This document shows positions 16,255 to 24,342 of a DNA stretch of 38,820 nt, in pieces. The notes beneath the pieces are model-generated. The model was not told where the DNA came from. It searched no databases and was given only the letters and a program-made list of their open reading frames with translations. The DNA comes from Bifidobacterium pongonis (lineage in GTDB: Bacteria; Actinomycetota; Actinomycetes; Actinomycetales; Bifidobacteriaceae), in the NCBI RefSeq assembly GCF_019331805.1, contig NZ_JAHBBE010000024.1:1-38820 (forward strand), read 5' to 3'. Numbering within the stretch: the stretch's first letter is position 1; every line of letters starts with the position of its first letter. The translations under genes and the position numbers were made by a program.

Positions 16255-17136
16255 ATGACATGCTACGAGATTCCCGCCGAACCGCCGGCGGCAGGATGGG
16301 ACATCCACTGCCACACCGCATTTTCGGACGGCACGGTGACGCCGGAGGGCATGGTGGCCCAGGCGTTGAGCATCGGATTGGAAGGTGCGGCGATCACCGA
16401 TCACGATACGAGCGCCGGGTGGGACGATGCCGTGGAAGCGGCGCAACGATTGGGATTGCCGTTGCTGCGCGGCACGGAGATCACCGCCGTGGACGGCGAT
16501 GTCAGCGTGCATATGCTCGGCCTGCAATACGATCCGACGAACGAACGCATCGCCGGCATGTTCGCGGGCACCAGGCGCAAACGCCTGCAACGCACGCGCA
16601 CGATGGTCGAACTCATGGCCAAGGATTACCCGATCACCTGGCAGATGGTCGAACAGCAGGTGCGGGAAGGGGAGCGGACCACGGTCGGCAGGCCGCATAT
16701 CGCGGATGCGCTGGTCGCGGCCGGCGTCTACCGGAATCGCAGCGAAGCGTTCTCGGGCGCGGTGAGCGCACAGTCGAAATACTATATTCCCACACCGTCG
16801 CCGACCGCCACTGAAGTGGTGCGCACCGTCAAACAGGCGGGAGGCGTGATCATCCTCGCCCACGCCGGTGATCTGCGCAGGAACAGCACGCTGCTTTCGG
16901 ACGAACGGATCGAAGCGCTCGCCGATGCCGGATTGGATGGGCTTGAGGTCTGGCATCGCGGCAATCTGCCCGACCAGCGGGCTCGTCTGCTCGGCATCGC
17001 CCGCCGCCGCGGACTGCTCGTCACCGGCGGTTCCGACTGGCATGGCGAAGGCAAGCCGAACAAGTTGGGGGAGAACCTGACCGACGCGGCCACGGTCCGG
17101 CAGATCGTGGAACGCGGCGCCATCCCGCTCGTCTAG
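16255..17136 (+). CDS. PHP domain phosphoesterase (RNase AM/YciV-like)
   Basis: A 293-residue cytoplasmic metal-dependent phosphoesterase. PHP motifs are visible in order: WDIHCHTAFSDGTVTP, ITDHDTSAGW, RGTEITAVDGDVSVHMLG, ILAHAGD and GGSDWHGEGKPN, providing the His/Asp/Glu ligands of a trinuclear site. Relatives such as E. coli YciV/TrpH degrade 5'-phosphorylated RNA ends and 3',5'-nucleoside bisphosphates; the same role is likely but not proven. It is divergent from the VKOR gene over 84 bp and ends before a 13-bp hairpin. Confidence 0.88.
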   Translation: MTCYEIPAEPPAAGWDIHCHTAFSDGTVTPEGMVAQALSIGLEGAAITDHDTSAGWDDAVEAAQRLGLPLLRGTEITAVDGDVSVHMLGLQYDPTNERIAGMFAGTRRKRLQRTRTMVELMAKDYPITWQMVEQQVREGERTTVGRPHIADALVAAGVYRNRSEAFSGAVSAQSKYYIPTPSPTATEVVRTVKQAGGVIILAHAGDLRRNSTLLSDERIEALADAGLDGLEVWHRGNLPDQRARLLGIARRRGLLVTGGSDWHGEGKPNKLGENLTDAATVRQIVERGAIPLV

Positions 17137-17170
17137 CGCACGCGCCGCCCGATGCGCGTGCCACAACAAC

Positions 17171-17214
17171 AATGCGGTGAGGGCTCTCCCGGTTGGAAGA
17201 ACCCTCACCGCATT
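17171..17214. terminator. Bidirectional terminator hairpin
   Basis: Perfect 13-bp arms aatgcggtgaggg (17171-17183) and ccctcaccgcatt (17202-17214) with an 18-nt loop, between the convergent PHP and DUF3107 genes. Confidence 0.8.
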
Positions 17215-17255
17215 TCGCGTTATGCCGCCGATTGCGTATTGCGGCGGCGGAACGA

Positions 17256-17480
17256 TCAGAGCGCGCCGAAGCCGACGGCGTGCTTGGTTTCGGAACCGAC
17301 GATCGCGTAGCCGAGCGCCCCGGCGGGAACGATGATCCTACGGCCCTTGTCGTCGTTCAGCACGATCGGCTTGTCTTCGCTCACCGCGGCGCTGATGGCG
17401 GCGTTGACCGCATCGGCGGACTCCTCGGTGCTGAAGGTGACGGCGCGTGCCACGTTCCTGATGCCCAGTTCGATATCCAT
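17256..17480 (-). CDS. DUF3107 family small protein
   Basis: A 74-residue actinobacterial protein. It begins MDIELGIRNVARAVTF and ends in a beta-rich part with KGRRIIVPAGALGY and VGFGAL, the pattern of DUF3107. Function unknown. The start at 17480 is chosen because aaggagcaatca precedes it; the frame could extend upstream to 17531 without support. It lies 70 bp downstream of the phosphotransferase-like gene on the same strand and may share its transcript. Its occurrence near a UvrD-like gene matches the arrangement in other actinobacteria. Confidence 0.85.
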   Translation of the reverse strand: MDIELGIRNVARAVTFSTEESADAVNAAISAAVSEDKPIVLNDDKGRRIIVPAGALGYAIVGSETKHAVGFGAL

Positions 17481-17551
17481 TGATTGCTCCTTGATCGTTG
17501 TCCTGTATGAGGCTATATTCTGCTCGCCCATGGCGAAAACCGTGTTGGCGA

Positions 17552-19033
17552 TTACGCTTGCGGCGTGATTTTCCGTTCGTTCGTCACGTCGGAACCGTCC
17601 AGGCCGGTACGCGCATCCTGCAACGCACGCTCCTCACGCTCCAGCAGCGGAATCACCTCGGTCGCCGGCACGTTGAGATTCGGCACCGAGAAACGTTGCG
17701 GTTGCTCGGCGTGCGTCGCGCCCGCACCGTTCGCCACGATATGATGCTCGTTCGTATCGTCGCTCACCGTGTTGCCCTCGGGCGACACCTGGGTGTCGTT
17801 GGTTTCGTCATCCAATCGGTCCAAGGCGATGGTGGCCGAGGAGATCGGCGGAATATCGGGCATCGGCGCGCTTGCGATCCTGCCGCTCGCGGTGCTGTCG
17901 GATTCCATCGCGGCATTGGCGGAGGCGATATTGGACGAACCGGTGTGATCCGGGTCGATCGTGTCGTCGGGGTCCATGAGCCGGTCGGCGGAACGTGCGT
18001 TCTGCTCATCGTCGCGCAGCAGCGTACCCACCGTGATCGTGGAAGGATGCTTGCCTGCGGACGGCTTCAGCGTATTGCCATTGGGGGTGCGAGCATCTCT
18101 TACACTCACCCCGAGCTGGTGCGCGAGGCGATCCACCTGGGCCTTGAACTGGATGATCTTGTCGTTATCGGCATTGTTCAGCGCACGGATGAAATCGCCC
18201 ACCTGCTCCATCTGCACCCACAGGTTGGCGCGCAGCATGATCAGATCGTCGAGCCGGTTGCCCATCATGCGCCCGTAGGCGGTGAGCACGGCGTTGCGAC
18301 GTTCCTCGTCGAGCTTCGAGAAGATCCACGCCAAATCGCGTGCGGGATCGTTGACCTGCATACTCTGCCAGTTATTCATCGCGGTGATCGTGGAACCGCT
18401 GAACCGCACGTCGCCGTTTTCGAATCCGCCGTGCACCATGCAGGTCGAGAACGCCCACAGGCCTTCGGTGTCCATGATGCGGGCCCAACTTGTCGTAATC
18501 TCGCTCGGCACATGGCCGGCGTTGCGCAGTCGCTTGATCCAAGCGGTGAGCTGTGCACGAATCTGGCCGGTGGTGAAAATCGGGTACCCGGCCTCCTGCA
18601 GGAAATCGGGGCGCAAGCGGTGAATCGCGCCGATCGCGGTGCCCATCGCGGAGCACTGGTTCGCGGTCAGCTCGTCGAGAGGCGTTTCCACACCGTCCTG
18701 ATGGCGCATCACCATGACCGCGGTGTCGCCGGTGGGGCTTTTCGGATCGGTGCCGGGAGCGAAGGAAAGCACGCGGCCCAGCGAGAAGCCGAAACCGCCG
18801 GATTCCCTGACCGTCGAGAGCGCGTGCGACGCCTTCACGCGCGAGGCCAACAGCTTTCGCCCTTGATCGCTATTGGTGGCATACACGTCATACACGGTGC
18901 CCGAAGCGTCGCGCACCTGCGCCTGATCGATGTCAAACGCGTGCGTGGTGCCGGCGAACACGCCGGCCACGACGATGGAGGGCATGGCGGCGGAGGTCAG
19001 TGCAGCCATCATGAATTCGTTTCGTTCAGTCAC
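17552..19033 (-). CDS. Degenerate aminoglycoside/macrolide phosphotransferase-like protein (probable pseudokinase)
   Basis: A 493-residue protein whose first 290 residues follow the APH/macrolide phosphotransferase fold and whose last 200 are Asp/Ser/Thr-rich and probably disordered. The APH catalytic loop HGDxxxxN reads HGGFENGD at residues 201-208, so the catalytic Asp is Gly. The metal-binding IDW motif reads NNW (220-222), while NDPARDLAW (228-236) is retained. Both essential acids are thus missing and kinase activity is doubtful; it should not be called a resistance gene. The start codon is GTG with TAGTGT 6 nt upstream (19045-19040). It is divergent from the UvrD-like gene, an arrangement shared with other actinobacteria. 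Confidence 0.75.
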   Translation of the reverse strand: MTERNEFMMAALTSAAMPSIVVAGVFAGTTHAFDIDQAQVRDASGTVYDVYATNSDQGRKLLASRVKASHALSTVRESGGFGFSLGRVLSFAPGTDPKSPTGDTAVMVMRHQDGVETPLDELTANQCSAMGTAIGAIHRLRPDFLQEAGYPIFTTGQIRAQLTAWIKRLRNAGHVPSEITTSWARIMDTEGLWAFSTCMVHGGFENGDVRFSGSTITAMNNWQSMQVNDPARDLAWIFSKLDEERRNAVLTAYGRMMGNRLDDLIMLRANLWVQMEQVGDFIRALNNADNDKIIQFKAQVDRLAHQLGVSVRDARTPNGNTLKPSAGKHPSTITVGTLLRDDEQNARSADRLMDPDDTIDPDHTGSSNIASANAAMESDSTASGRIASAPMPDIPPISSATIALDRLDDETNDTQVSPEGNTVSDDTNEHHIVANGAGATHAEQPQRFSVPNLNVPATEVIPLLEREERALQDARTGLDGSDVTNERKITPQA

Positions 19034-19143
19034 CCTTCCACACTAATACATATGAGCGCCCGGAACCGGCAAACACGTCCGACAATGGGCGTTGCGAAGC
19101 CGATTTTTGTGCAAACGTGAGGATATGTGGGCAGACCGCTTGC

Positions 19144-19149
19144 CACAAT
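19144..19149 (+). promoter_or_regulatory. Possible -10 box of the UvrD-like gene
   Basis: CACAAT ends 7 nt before the ATG at 19157; ggggagc between them could also serve as an SD. Weak by itself, but in line with the other starts. Confidence 0.3.
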
Positions 19150-19156
19150 GGGGAGC

Positions 19157-20668
19157 ATGGACGACGAGCTGCTTGAAGGGTTGGATGATGCGCAGCTGGC
19201 CGCGGCGACGGCGCTGAGCGGGCCGGTGCGCATCATAGCCGGTGCGGGTGCGGGCAAGACCCGGACCGTGACCCGGCGTATCGCCCATGCCTGCGTCAGC
19301 GGGGAATGGGATGCGTCGCGTGTGCTCGCGGTGACTTTTTCCGTCAAAGCCGCCGCCGAAATGCGCGTGCGGCTCGAATCCCTGGGTGTGGGCGATCAGG
19401 TGAGCGCCTCCACGTTCCATTCCGCCGCATTACGGCAGTTGCGCCGCGTCTGGCCCGATGTGTGCGAGGCGCCGTTCCCGCATCTCGTCGAGGATGCGCG
19501 CGACATCACCAGACGCGCCATGCGCAGGGTCGGGCTCGACAATGATCTGGATGACATCACGGTGCGTGCGGTACGTGACGAAATCAATTGGGCGAAGATC
19601 TCGCTGGTCGCGCCCGGCGAGGTGGAACGTGTGGCGGCGGCGGTCGAACGGTGCACGCCGGCGGGCATCGAAGCGTCGCGTTTCGCCGATATCTACGAGG
19701 CGTACGAACTTGAGAAAACCGCCCGTGGCGAAATGGATTTCGACGACATTCTGCTCATGATGTGCCATGTGCTTGAGGAATTCGACGATCAGGCCGCACG
19801 CATCCGCAAATCCATCGGCTGGCTCACCGTGGACGAATACCAGGACGTGTCGCCGTTGCAGCACCGGCTGATGCGCCTGTGGCTGGGCGACAACCGCAAC
19901 GTGTGCGTGGTGGGCGATCCCGCCCAGACCATCTACTCGTTCGCCGGCGCGTCAAGCTACGATCTGCTCGCGTTCGCGGACGAATTCAAACCCTTGGCCG
20001 CCGACATCCGGTTGGATACGGATTACCGTTCCACGCCGCAGGTGGTGAACTACGCCAACCGTGTGCTTGCCGCCTCGCCTATGAGACGCGATTATCTGCG
20101 GCTGCGTTCCGCGCGCGGCGACGGCGTCAGGGTGTCGCGCAAAGTGTATGAGACGGATGCGTTGGAGGCGCAGGGTGTCGCCATGCGCATCGCGAAACTG
20201 GTGGCGAACGGCGCGAACCCTTCGGATTGCGCGATCCTGACGCGCATCAACGCCCAGCAGGCCGCGTGTTGCAGCGCGTTGCGGGCCATGCGATTGGGGT
20301 ACCGCGTGCGCCGCGATTCCGGGTGGGCGGCATCGTCGTCGGTGGTCGATCTTGAGGCGGCCGGGCAGATCGCCTTGGCCGAGGCGATGAAGGAGCATGA
20401 CGACGAGTCGGCGCGCAAGCTCGGCAAGGTCACGGTTTCCACCATCCACGCTGCGAAAGGCTTGGAATTCAAGCATGTGTTCGTGATCGGATGTTCCGAG
20501 GGCCTGCTGCCGTACGGGTATGCCCAGGATGATGAGACGTTGGAGGAGGAGCGGCGGCTGATGTATGTGGCGATCACGCGAGCCGAGGACACCCTGCACA
20601 TGTCGTATGCGCGTTCCAAGGACGGCATGGGTGAGCGGCAGCGCAATCTGAGCCGTTTTCTCAGTTAG
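19157..20668 (+). CDS. Short UvrD/Rep-type superfamily 1 DNA helicase (UvrD2-like)
   Basis: A 503-residue ATP-dependent 3'-5' DNA helicase. Motifs in order: Walker A AGAGAGKTRT (residues 28-37), motif Ia VTFSVKAAAEM, motif II TVDEYQD, motif III VVGDPAQTIYSFAG, motif IV DTDYRST, motif V VSTIHAAKGLEFKHVF and motif VI EERRLMYVAITRAED. It is about 200 residues shorter than UvrD or PcrA; the loss lies between motifs IV and V, where subdomain 2B should be, and no HRDC domain follows. In PcrA-type helicases 2B is autoinhibitory, so this form may be constitutively open or depend on a partner. A 19-bp terminator hairpin follows. Confidence 0.9.
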   Translation: MDDELLEGLDDAQLAAATALSGPVRIIAGAGAGKTRTVTRRIAHACVSGEWDASRVLAVTFSVKAAAEMRVRLESLGVGDQVSASTFHSAALRQLRRVWPDVCEAPFPHLVEDARDITRRAMRRVGLDNDLDDITVRAVRDEINWAKISLVAPGEVERVAAAVERCTPAGIEASRFADIYEAYELEKTARGEMDFDDILLMMCHVLEEFDDQAARIRKSIGWLTVDEYQDVSPLQHRLMRLWLGDNRNVCVVGDPAQTIYSFAGASSYDLLAFADEFKPLAADIRLDTDYRSTPQVVNYANRVLAASPMRRDYLRLRSARGDGVRVSRKVYETDALEAQGVAMRIAKLVANGANPSDCAILTRINAQQAACCSALRAMRLGYRVRRDSGWAASSSVVDLEAAGQIALAEAMKEHDDESARKLGKVTVSTIHAAKGLEFKHVFVIGCSEGLLPYGYAQDDETLEEERRLMYVAITRAEDTLHMSYARSKDGMGERQRNLSRFLS

Positions 20669-20760
20669 GCGGGATGTTCGAGCGGCGCCTGTACTGTTTG
20701 CCGCTTCGGCTGTTTGAGACGTTCGGGGTGTTCGGGCGGCGGCAAAGACGACGAGAATAC

Positions 20761-20804
20761 GGAACGGGGTTCCGGCGATTATGGCATCGCCGGAACCCCG
20801 TTCC
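20761..20804. terminator. Perfect 19-bp bidirectional terminator hairpin
   Basis: Arms 20761-20779 (ggaacggggttccggcgat) and 20786-20804 are exact complements with a 6-nt loop, between the convergent helicase and Zincin_2 genes. Confidence 0.85.
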
Positions 20805-20828
20805 ATACCGTTTCGTACAAGCCGGGAA

Positions 20829-22472
20829 TCAGTCCTGTTCGCCGTCCGCTCCGTCCGCGCCGGCATCGCCCTCCTCGCCGAGCAGCTTGGATAGTTCGGC
20901 ATCCCAATCGTTGCCGCTGGACGGCTGATCGGTGGGGGATTGCGGTTCGCCCGGTTCGGCGCCGCTGTTCCCCTCGCCATCCAGGGAAGGCAGCAGATCG
21001 GGGTGCGCCCACTTGGCGTCACGGGCTTCGGCGCCGTCCGCCGCGGTGATCATCGACCACAGGTCGGCCGCCTCACGCATACGCTTGGGGCGCAGCTCCA
21101 TGCCCAGCAGGCTTTCGAACGTGCGTTCCGCCGGGCCGCCCGTGGCGCGTTCCCTCCGGGCCATTTCGCTGAGCTGTTCGATATGGGGCAGATGGGCCAT
21201 GCCCGCGCGCCACACCACGCAGTCGACCCAACCTTCCACCAGCGCCAGCAGCGATTCGATGGACGCCATGGCCTGACGCTGTTCCGGGGTGTCCGGAATG
21301 CCGACCTTGGTCAAATCGACCGCGCCGGAAATGGAATCCGGATCGAAATCCTCCACGTCACGCAGCTGCTCCTCCATCGCATCCAAGTCGATGGAAATAC
21401 CGCGCGCATACTTGCCGATCAGCGCCTCGAAGCGCGGCATCAGCCAAGGAACCGCGGAGAACAGGCGTGCATGCGCCGCCTCACGCAACGCAAGGAACGT
21501 CATCACCTCATCCTGCGGAATCGGATCGGGACGGACGATCTCGTCGAACAACGCCTCGGTCTGCGCGTCCATCGTGCCGTTTCCGCCGTTTCCGCCGTTC
21601 TCGCCGGTTCCATCGGTTCCGCCGTCCGCAGCGTTCGCGTTCTGCGCGTCGGCATCCTTCAACGCCTCTTCGGAAATGCTGTCGAAGGAATCCTCGACAT
21701 TGCTGTTCAACGACTTCGCGTACTCCTCCACGTTCTGCGCCACCAGCGCACCGGCCGGATTGGACAGCAGCGCGATGCCCTGATCGAAACCGCCGTGCAC
21801 CTCACGGCTGAGCACGCCCGCCGCATGGCCGAGCTGCATGGCGAAGGACGTGTTGCCCAACAGTTTGATGAGCTGGGCCGGATCCTTCATGTTCTCGGGA
21901 ATCGGAATCGGAACCGGACCGGCGAACATGCTCGCGATCTCGCCATGGAAGGAATCGCCAAGACGTTCGGAAATCACCGAAGCCAACGCGTCGCCCATCG
22001 AAGCGGCGATCGGGCCGGCGAACTTCACCCAGGCATCCAACGTGCCCTCGACCCAACCGGCGCGCGTCAACGCCTGCGGCTCACCGGCAGGCGGCGCGAA
22101 CTCGCACGCGCTGTCAAGCCACAGGTTCGCCTCGCTCATGGCCCTGCGCACCGCCGCGCCATCCTCGGCGCTGACGGTGGTGCGCGAACCGTCGGCGTTC
22201 GCATGCTGCAACGCCAACGTCTTCGCCAACTTCACATTGATCGGGCCATCCTGCACGGTCTGCTGCATCTCATTCACGGTATTGAGCCCGCCCGCGGTGA
22301 ACATGCTCATCAGCTGCTGCACCTCGGCGGGATTGGGCAGTGTGCTCGGATCCTGGCTCAACAATTGTTCCCGGATCGACTCGGGCAGCTGGGAGATCTG
22401 CTGCCATGCGGCCTCGCCCTGCTCCTTGCCGAAGCAGGTGATGAGCCATTCGTGAAATGCGTTTTCGTCCAT
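20829..22472 (-). CDS. Zinc-dependent metalloprotease-like protein (Zincin_2/DUF2342, 'F420-associated')
   Basis: A 547-residue soluble protein of the actinobacterial Zincin_2 family. The region FLALREAAHARLFSAVPWL aligns with the expected HExxH zinc motif, but the first His is Arg (R330-E331-x-x-H334), so classical zinc proteolysis is uncertain; this may be a subfamily trait. Residues about 278-300 are a Gly/Asn/Asp-rich low-complexity insert, and the C-terminus is acidic. The start at 22472 is chosen over 22535 because the extra residues are non-homologous in character and ggggacatccacc precedes this ATG. It is divergent from the Lon-like protease, as in mycobacteria, where the homologues Rv3195 and Rv3194c are neighbours. 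Confidence 0.82.
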   Translation of the reverse strand: MDENAFHEWLITCFGKEQGEAAWQQISQLPESIREQLLSQDPSTLPNPAEVQQLMSMFTAGGLNTVNEMQQTVQDGPINVKLAKTLALQHANADGSRTTVSAEDGAAVRRAMSEANLWLDSACEFAPPAGEPQALTRAGWVEGTLDAWVKFAGPIAASMGDALASVISERLGDSFHGEIASMFAGPVPIPIPENMKDPAQLIKLLGNTSFAMQLGHAAGVLSREVHGGFDQGIALLSNPAGALVAQNVEEYAKSLNSNVEDSFDSISEEALKDADAQNANAADGGTDGTGENGGNGGNGTMDAQTEALFDEIVRPDPIPQDEVMTFLALREAAHARLFSAVPWLMPRFEALIGKYARGISIDLDAMEEQLRDVEDFDPDSISGAVDLTKVGIPDTPEQRQAMASIESLLALVEGWVDCVVWRAGMAHLPHIEQLSEMARRERATGGPAERTFESLLGMELRPKRMREAADLWSMITAADGAEARDAKWAHPDLLPSLDGEGNSGAEPGEPQSPTDQPSSGNDWDAELSKLLGEEGDAGADGADGEQD

Positions 22473-22590
22473 GGTGGATGTCCCCGATTCCTTGCGGATG
22501 TGTGGTCGATACACACATATTAGAGTGTGCCTCACCCGTTTTCACGTTCGGCGTGGAAGAACCATGCCGGACGTTTCCAGTGTGCATGTG

Positions 22591-22596
22591 TAGTAT
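22591..22596 (+). promoter_or_regulatory. -10 box fixing the start of the Lon-like protease
   Basis: TAGTAT ends 7 nt before the ATG at 22604, which argues for a leaderless start there rather than at 22595, which would fall inside the box. Confidence 0.5.
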
Positions 22597-22603
22597 GCAC
22601 GGT

Positions 22604-23455
22604 ATGTCGCTTACCTCGATACCTTCACGCATTGTGCGATATTTCCGCACGCGCTCGCCGCGCTATCTCGCCGGTCTGATCGCGATCGCGCTATCCCTCG
22701 TCGTGCTGTGCCTGCCCAGCGCCTATTCGGTGGAGACGCCCGGTCCCACGCAGAACGTGCTCGGCTCCAGCGGCGGCAAGCAGGTCATCGCCGTGTCGAA
22801 GGCCAAAACCTATACGAGCAAAGGCAAACTGCTGCTGACCACGGTGAACGCGAGCGGTCTGCCGGGCTACCCGGTGACCAACGCCGAAGTGCTGTGGGCG
22901 CTGTTCGACCCCCATGCCGTGGTGATGCCCAGGGAAGTGGTGGTCCCCACCGGTCAGACCGCCGACGAGTATGAGCAGGAAAGCGCCAAGGAGATGGACG
23001 ATTCGCAGAAGGACGCCATCAAGGCCGCGAAGAACCTGCTGAAGAGCAAGGGCGTCGACGTTTCCACGATGAAGGCGACCATGCATGTGGACGATATCGG
23101 CGGTCCGTCCGCGGGCATGATGTACGCGCTCGGTCTGATCGACAAGCTCACCCCGCAGGACGAAACCGGCGGCAAAACCATTGCGGGCACCGGAACCATC
23201 GACGCCAAAGGCAAAGTGGGCGAGATCGGCGGCATTCGGCTGAAAATGCTTGGCGCCAAGCGTGACGGCGCCACATGGTTCCTCGCCCCGAAGGGCAATT
23301 GCGACGACGTGGTGGGTCATGTGCCCGATGGGCTGCGCGATGTGGCCGTATCCACGCTCGACGAGGCGTATGACGCCGTCATCGCCATCGGCGAAGGGAA
23401 GGGCGCGTCGTTGCCGCATTGCACCGTCGAGGGCACGGGCGAAGGCGAGGAGTGA
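22604..23455 (+). CDS. Membrane-anchored Lon-like serine protease (S16 domain)
   Basis: A 283-residue protein with one N-terminal membrane helix (about residues 21-40) and a C-terminal S16 Lon protease domain facing outside. The catalytic dyad is visible as Ser169 in DDIGGPSAGMMYALG and Lys214 in GEIGGIRLKML. Bacillus YlbL and mycobacterial Rv3194c relatives usually carry a PDZ domain between helix and protease; here only about 120 residues are available and no clear PDZ motif is seen, so the protein is short for the family. There is no AAA+ domain. It sits divergent to the Zincin_2 gene. Confidence 0.87.
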   Translation: MSLTSIPSRIVRYFRTRSPRYLAGLIAIALSLVVLCLPSAYSVETPGPTQNVLGSSGGKQVIAVSKAKTYTSKGKLLLTTVNASGLPGYPVTNAEVLWALFDPHAVVMPREVVVPTGQTADEYEQESAKEMDDSQKDAIKAAKNLLKSKGVDVSTMKATMHVDDIGGPSAGMMYALGLIDKLTPQDETGGKTIAGTGTIDAKGKVGEIGGIRLKMLGAKRDGATWFLAPKGNCDDVVGHVPDGLRDVAVSTLDEAYDAVIAIGEGKGASLPHCTVEGTGEGEE

Positions 23456-23496
23456 AAAACGTGGGCGAAATACCCGCGTATTTCGCCACATGTTGC

Positions 23497-23502
23497 TATT
23501 CT
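23497..23502 (+). promoter_or_regulatory. -10 box before the DUF3052 gene
   Basis: TATTCT ends 8 nt before the GTG at 23511 with no SD in between, favouring a leaderless GTG start. Confidence 0.45.
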
Positions 23503-23510
23503 TAGGTTTT

Positions 23511-23927
23511 GTGAATCAAACGGCATCGCAGAACGCTGAAGAATTTGGATTTGAACGCGGCGACATCGTGCAGGAATGGCTGTGGGATGACGACGTGGAC
23601 GATTCCATCCGAGAGAAGATTGAAGAGCTGACGGGCGAGGAGCTTGTCGATGAGGATTACGATTCCGCCGTGGATGGTGTGATTCTATGGTGGCGGGACG
23701 GCGATGACGAGGATGAGCTTTCCGACACCATCGTCGACGCCTACGCCGTGCTCGGCGACGACGGCCCGCTGTGGGTGCTGACCCCGAAGCCGGGGCGCCC
23801 GGGGGCGGCAAGCTCCAGCACCGTGCAGTCCGCGGCCAAGACCGCCGGCATGAACGCCGCCACGCCGCTGACGGTGAGCGACGATTGGAACGGCATCCGC
23901 CTGCGCGCATACGGCAAAGGCAGGTGA
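23511..23927 (+). CDS. DUF3052 family protein
   Basis: A 138-residue acidic actinobacterial protein. The pattern GFERGDIVQEWLWDDDVDD, then IEELTGEELVDEDYDSAVDG, LWWRDGDDEDEL, LWVLTPKPGRPG and a final SDDWNGIRLRA is that of DUF3052. The function is unknown to me. GTG at 23511 is preferred over an ATG at 23490 because homologues have a short polar N-terminus and a TATTCT box precedes the GTG. It has its own promoter and a UUCG-capped terminator, so it is a single-gene unit. Confidence 0.85.
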   Translation: MNQTASQNAEEFGFERGDIVQEWLWDDDVDDSIREKIEELTGEELVDEDYDSAVDGVILWWRDGDDEDELSDTIVDAYAVLGDDGPLWVLTPKPGRPGAASSSTVQSAAKTAGMNAATPLTVSDDWNGIRLRAYGKGR

Positions 23928-23975
23928 GAGGAGGCCGGATGTTCCGGCGCTTCCCGCATGATTGATTACGTTGCG

Positions 23976-24008
23976 ATGGGGAACGGCCTTCGGGCCGTTC
24001 CCCATTTT
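23976..24008 (+). terminator. UUCG tetraloop terminator
   Basis: A perfect 13-bp stem (atggggaacggcc, 23976-23988, with ggccgttccccat, 23993-24005) capped by ttcg and followed by TTT, 49 bp after the DUF3052 stop. Confidence 0.85.
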
Positions 24009-24065
24009 GCGTATCAGGGGGTTCGCGTGTGCGGCCATGTGCATGGGAAGCCGGGGGAGTGGAGA

Positions 24066-24103
24066 AAAGAAAAAGCCCTCGGAACCATGCGGTTCCAAAG
24101 GCT
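24066..24103 (-). terminator. Rho-independent terminator of tRNA-Val
   Basis: On the minus strand the stem GGAACC/GGTTCC around GCAT is extended by GCC...GGC and followed by a TTTTTCTTTT tract, 8 nt downstream of the tRNA. Confidence 0.8.
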
Positions 24104-24110
24104 GGACGGG

Positions 24111-24184
24111 TGGGCGATGAGGGATTCGAACCCCCGACATCCACCGTGTAAAGGTGGCGCTCTAACCAACTGAGCTAATCGCCC
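24111..24184 (-). tRNA. tRNA-Val (anticodon UAC)
   Basis: A 74-nt cloverleaf on the minus strand. The acceptor stem GGGCGAT pairs with ATCGCCC. The D arm is GCTCAGTTGGTTAGAGC. The anticodon stem CCACC/GGTGG encloses TTTACAC, so the anticodon is UAC. The T arm contains GGTTCGAATCCC with the TTCGAAT loop. The discriminator base is A, and the 3' CCA is not encoded. A T-rich terminator follows. Confidence 0.97.
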
Positions 24185-24342
24185 GCTTCCACATACCATA
24201 GCGTAACCCCTGACGAACGCGTGACTCTTGGGGAAACTTGGCGGAAACTTCGGCGCGTTGCCCGGTCGGGGTAGTGCATGCGTCTCAACGCCCACGTAAA
24301 GTGGAACAGAGTATGTTTGTTCCTCTAGGAGGTCGGTAGACT

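Noticed and set aside
17552..19033. Macrolide or aminoglycoside resistance gene
   Set aside because: Both catalytic aspartates of the family are absent.
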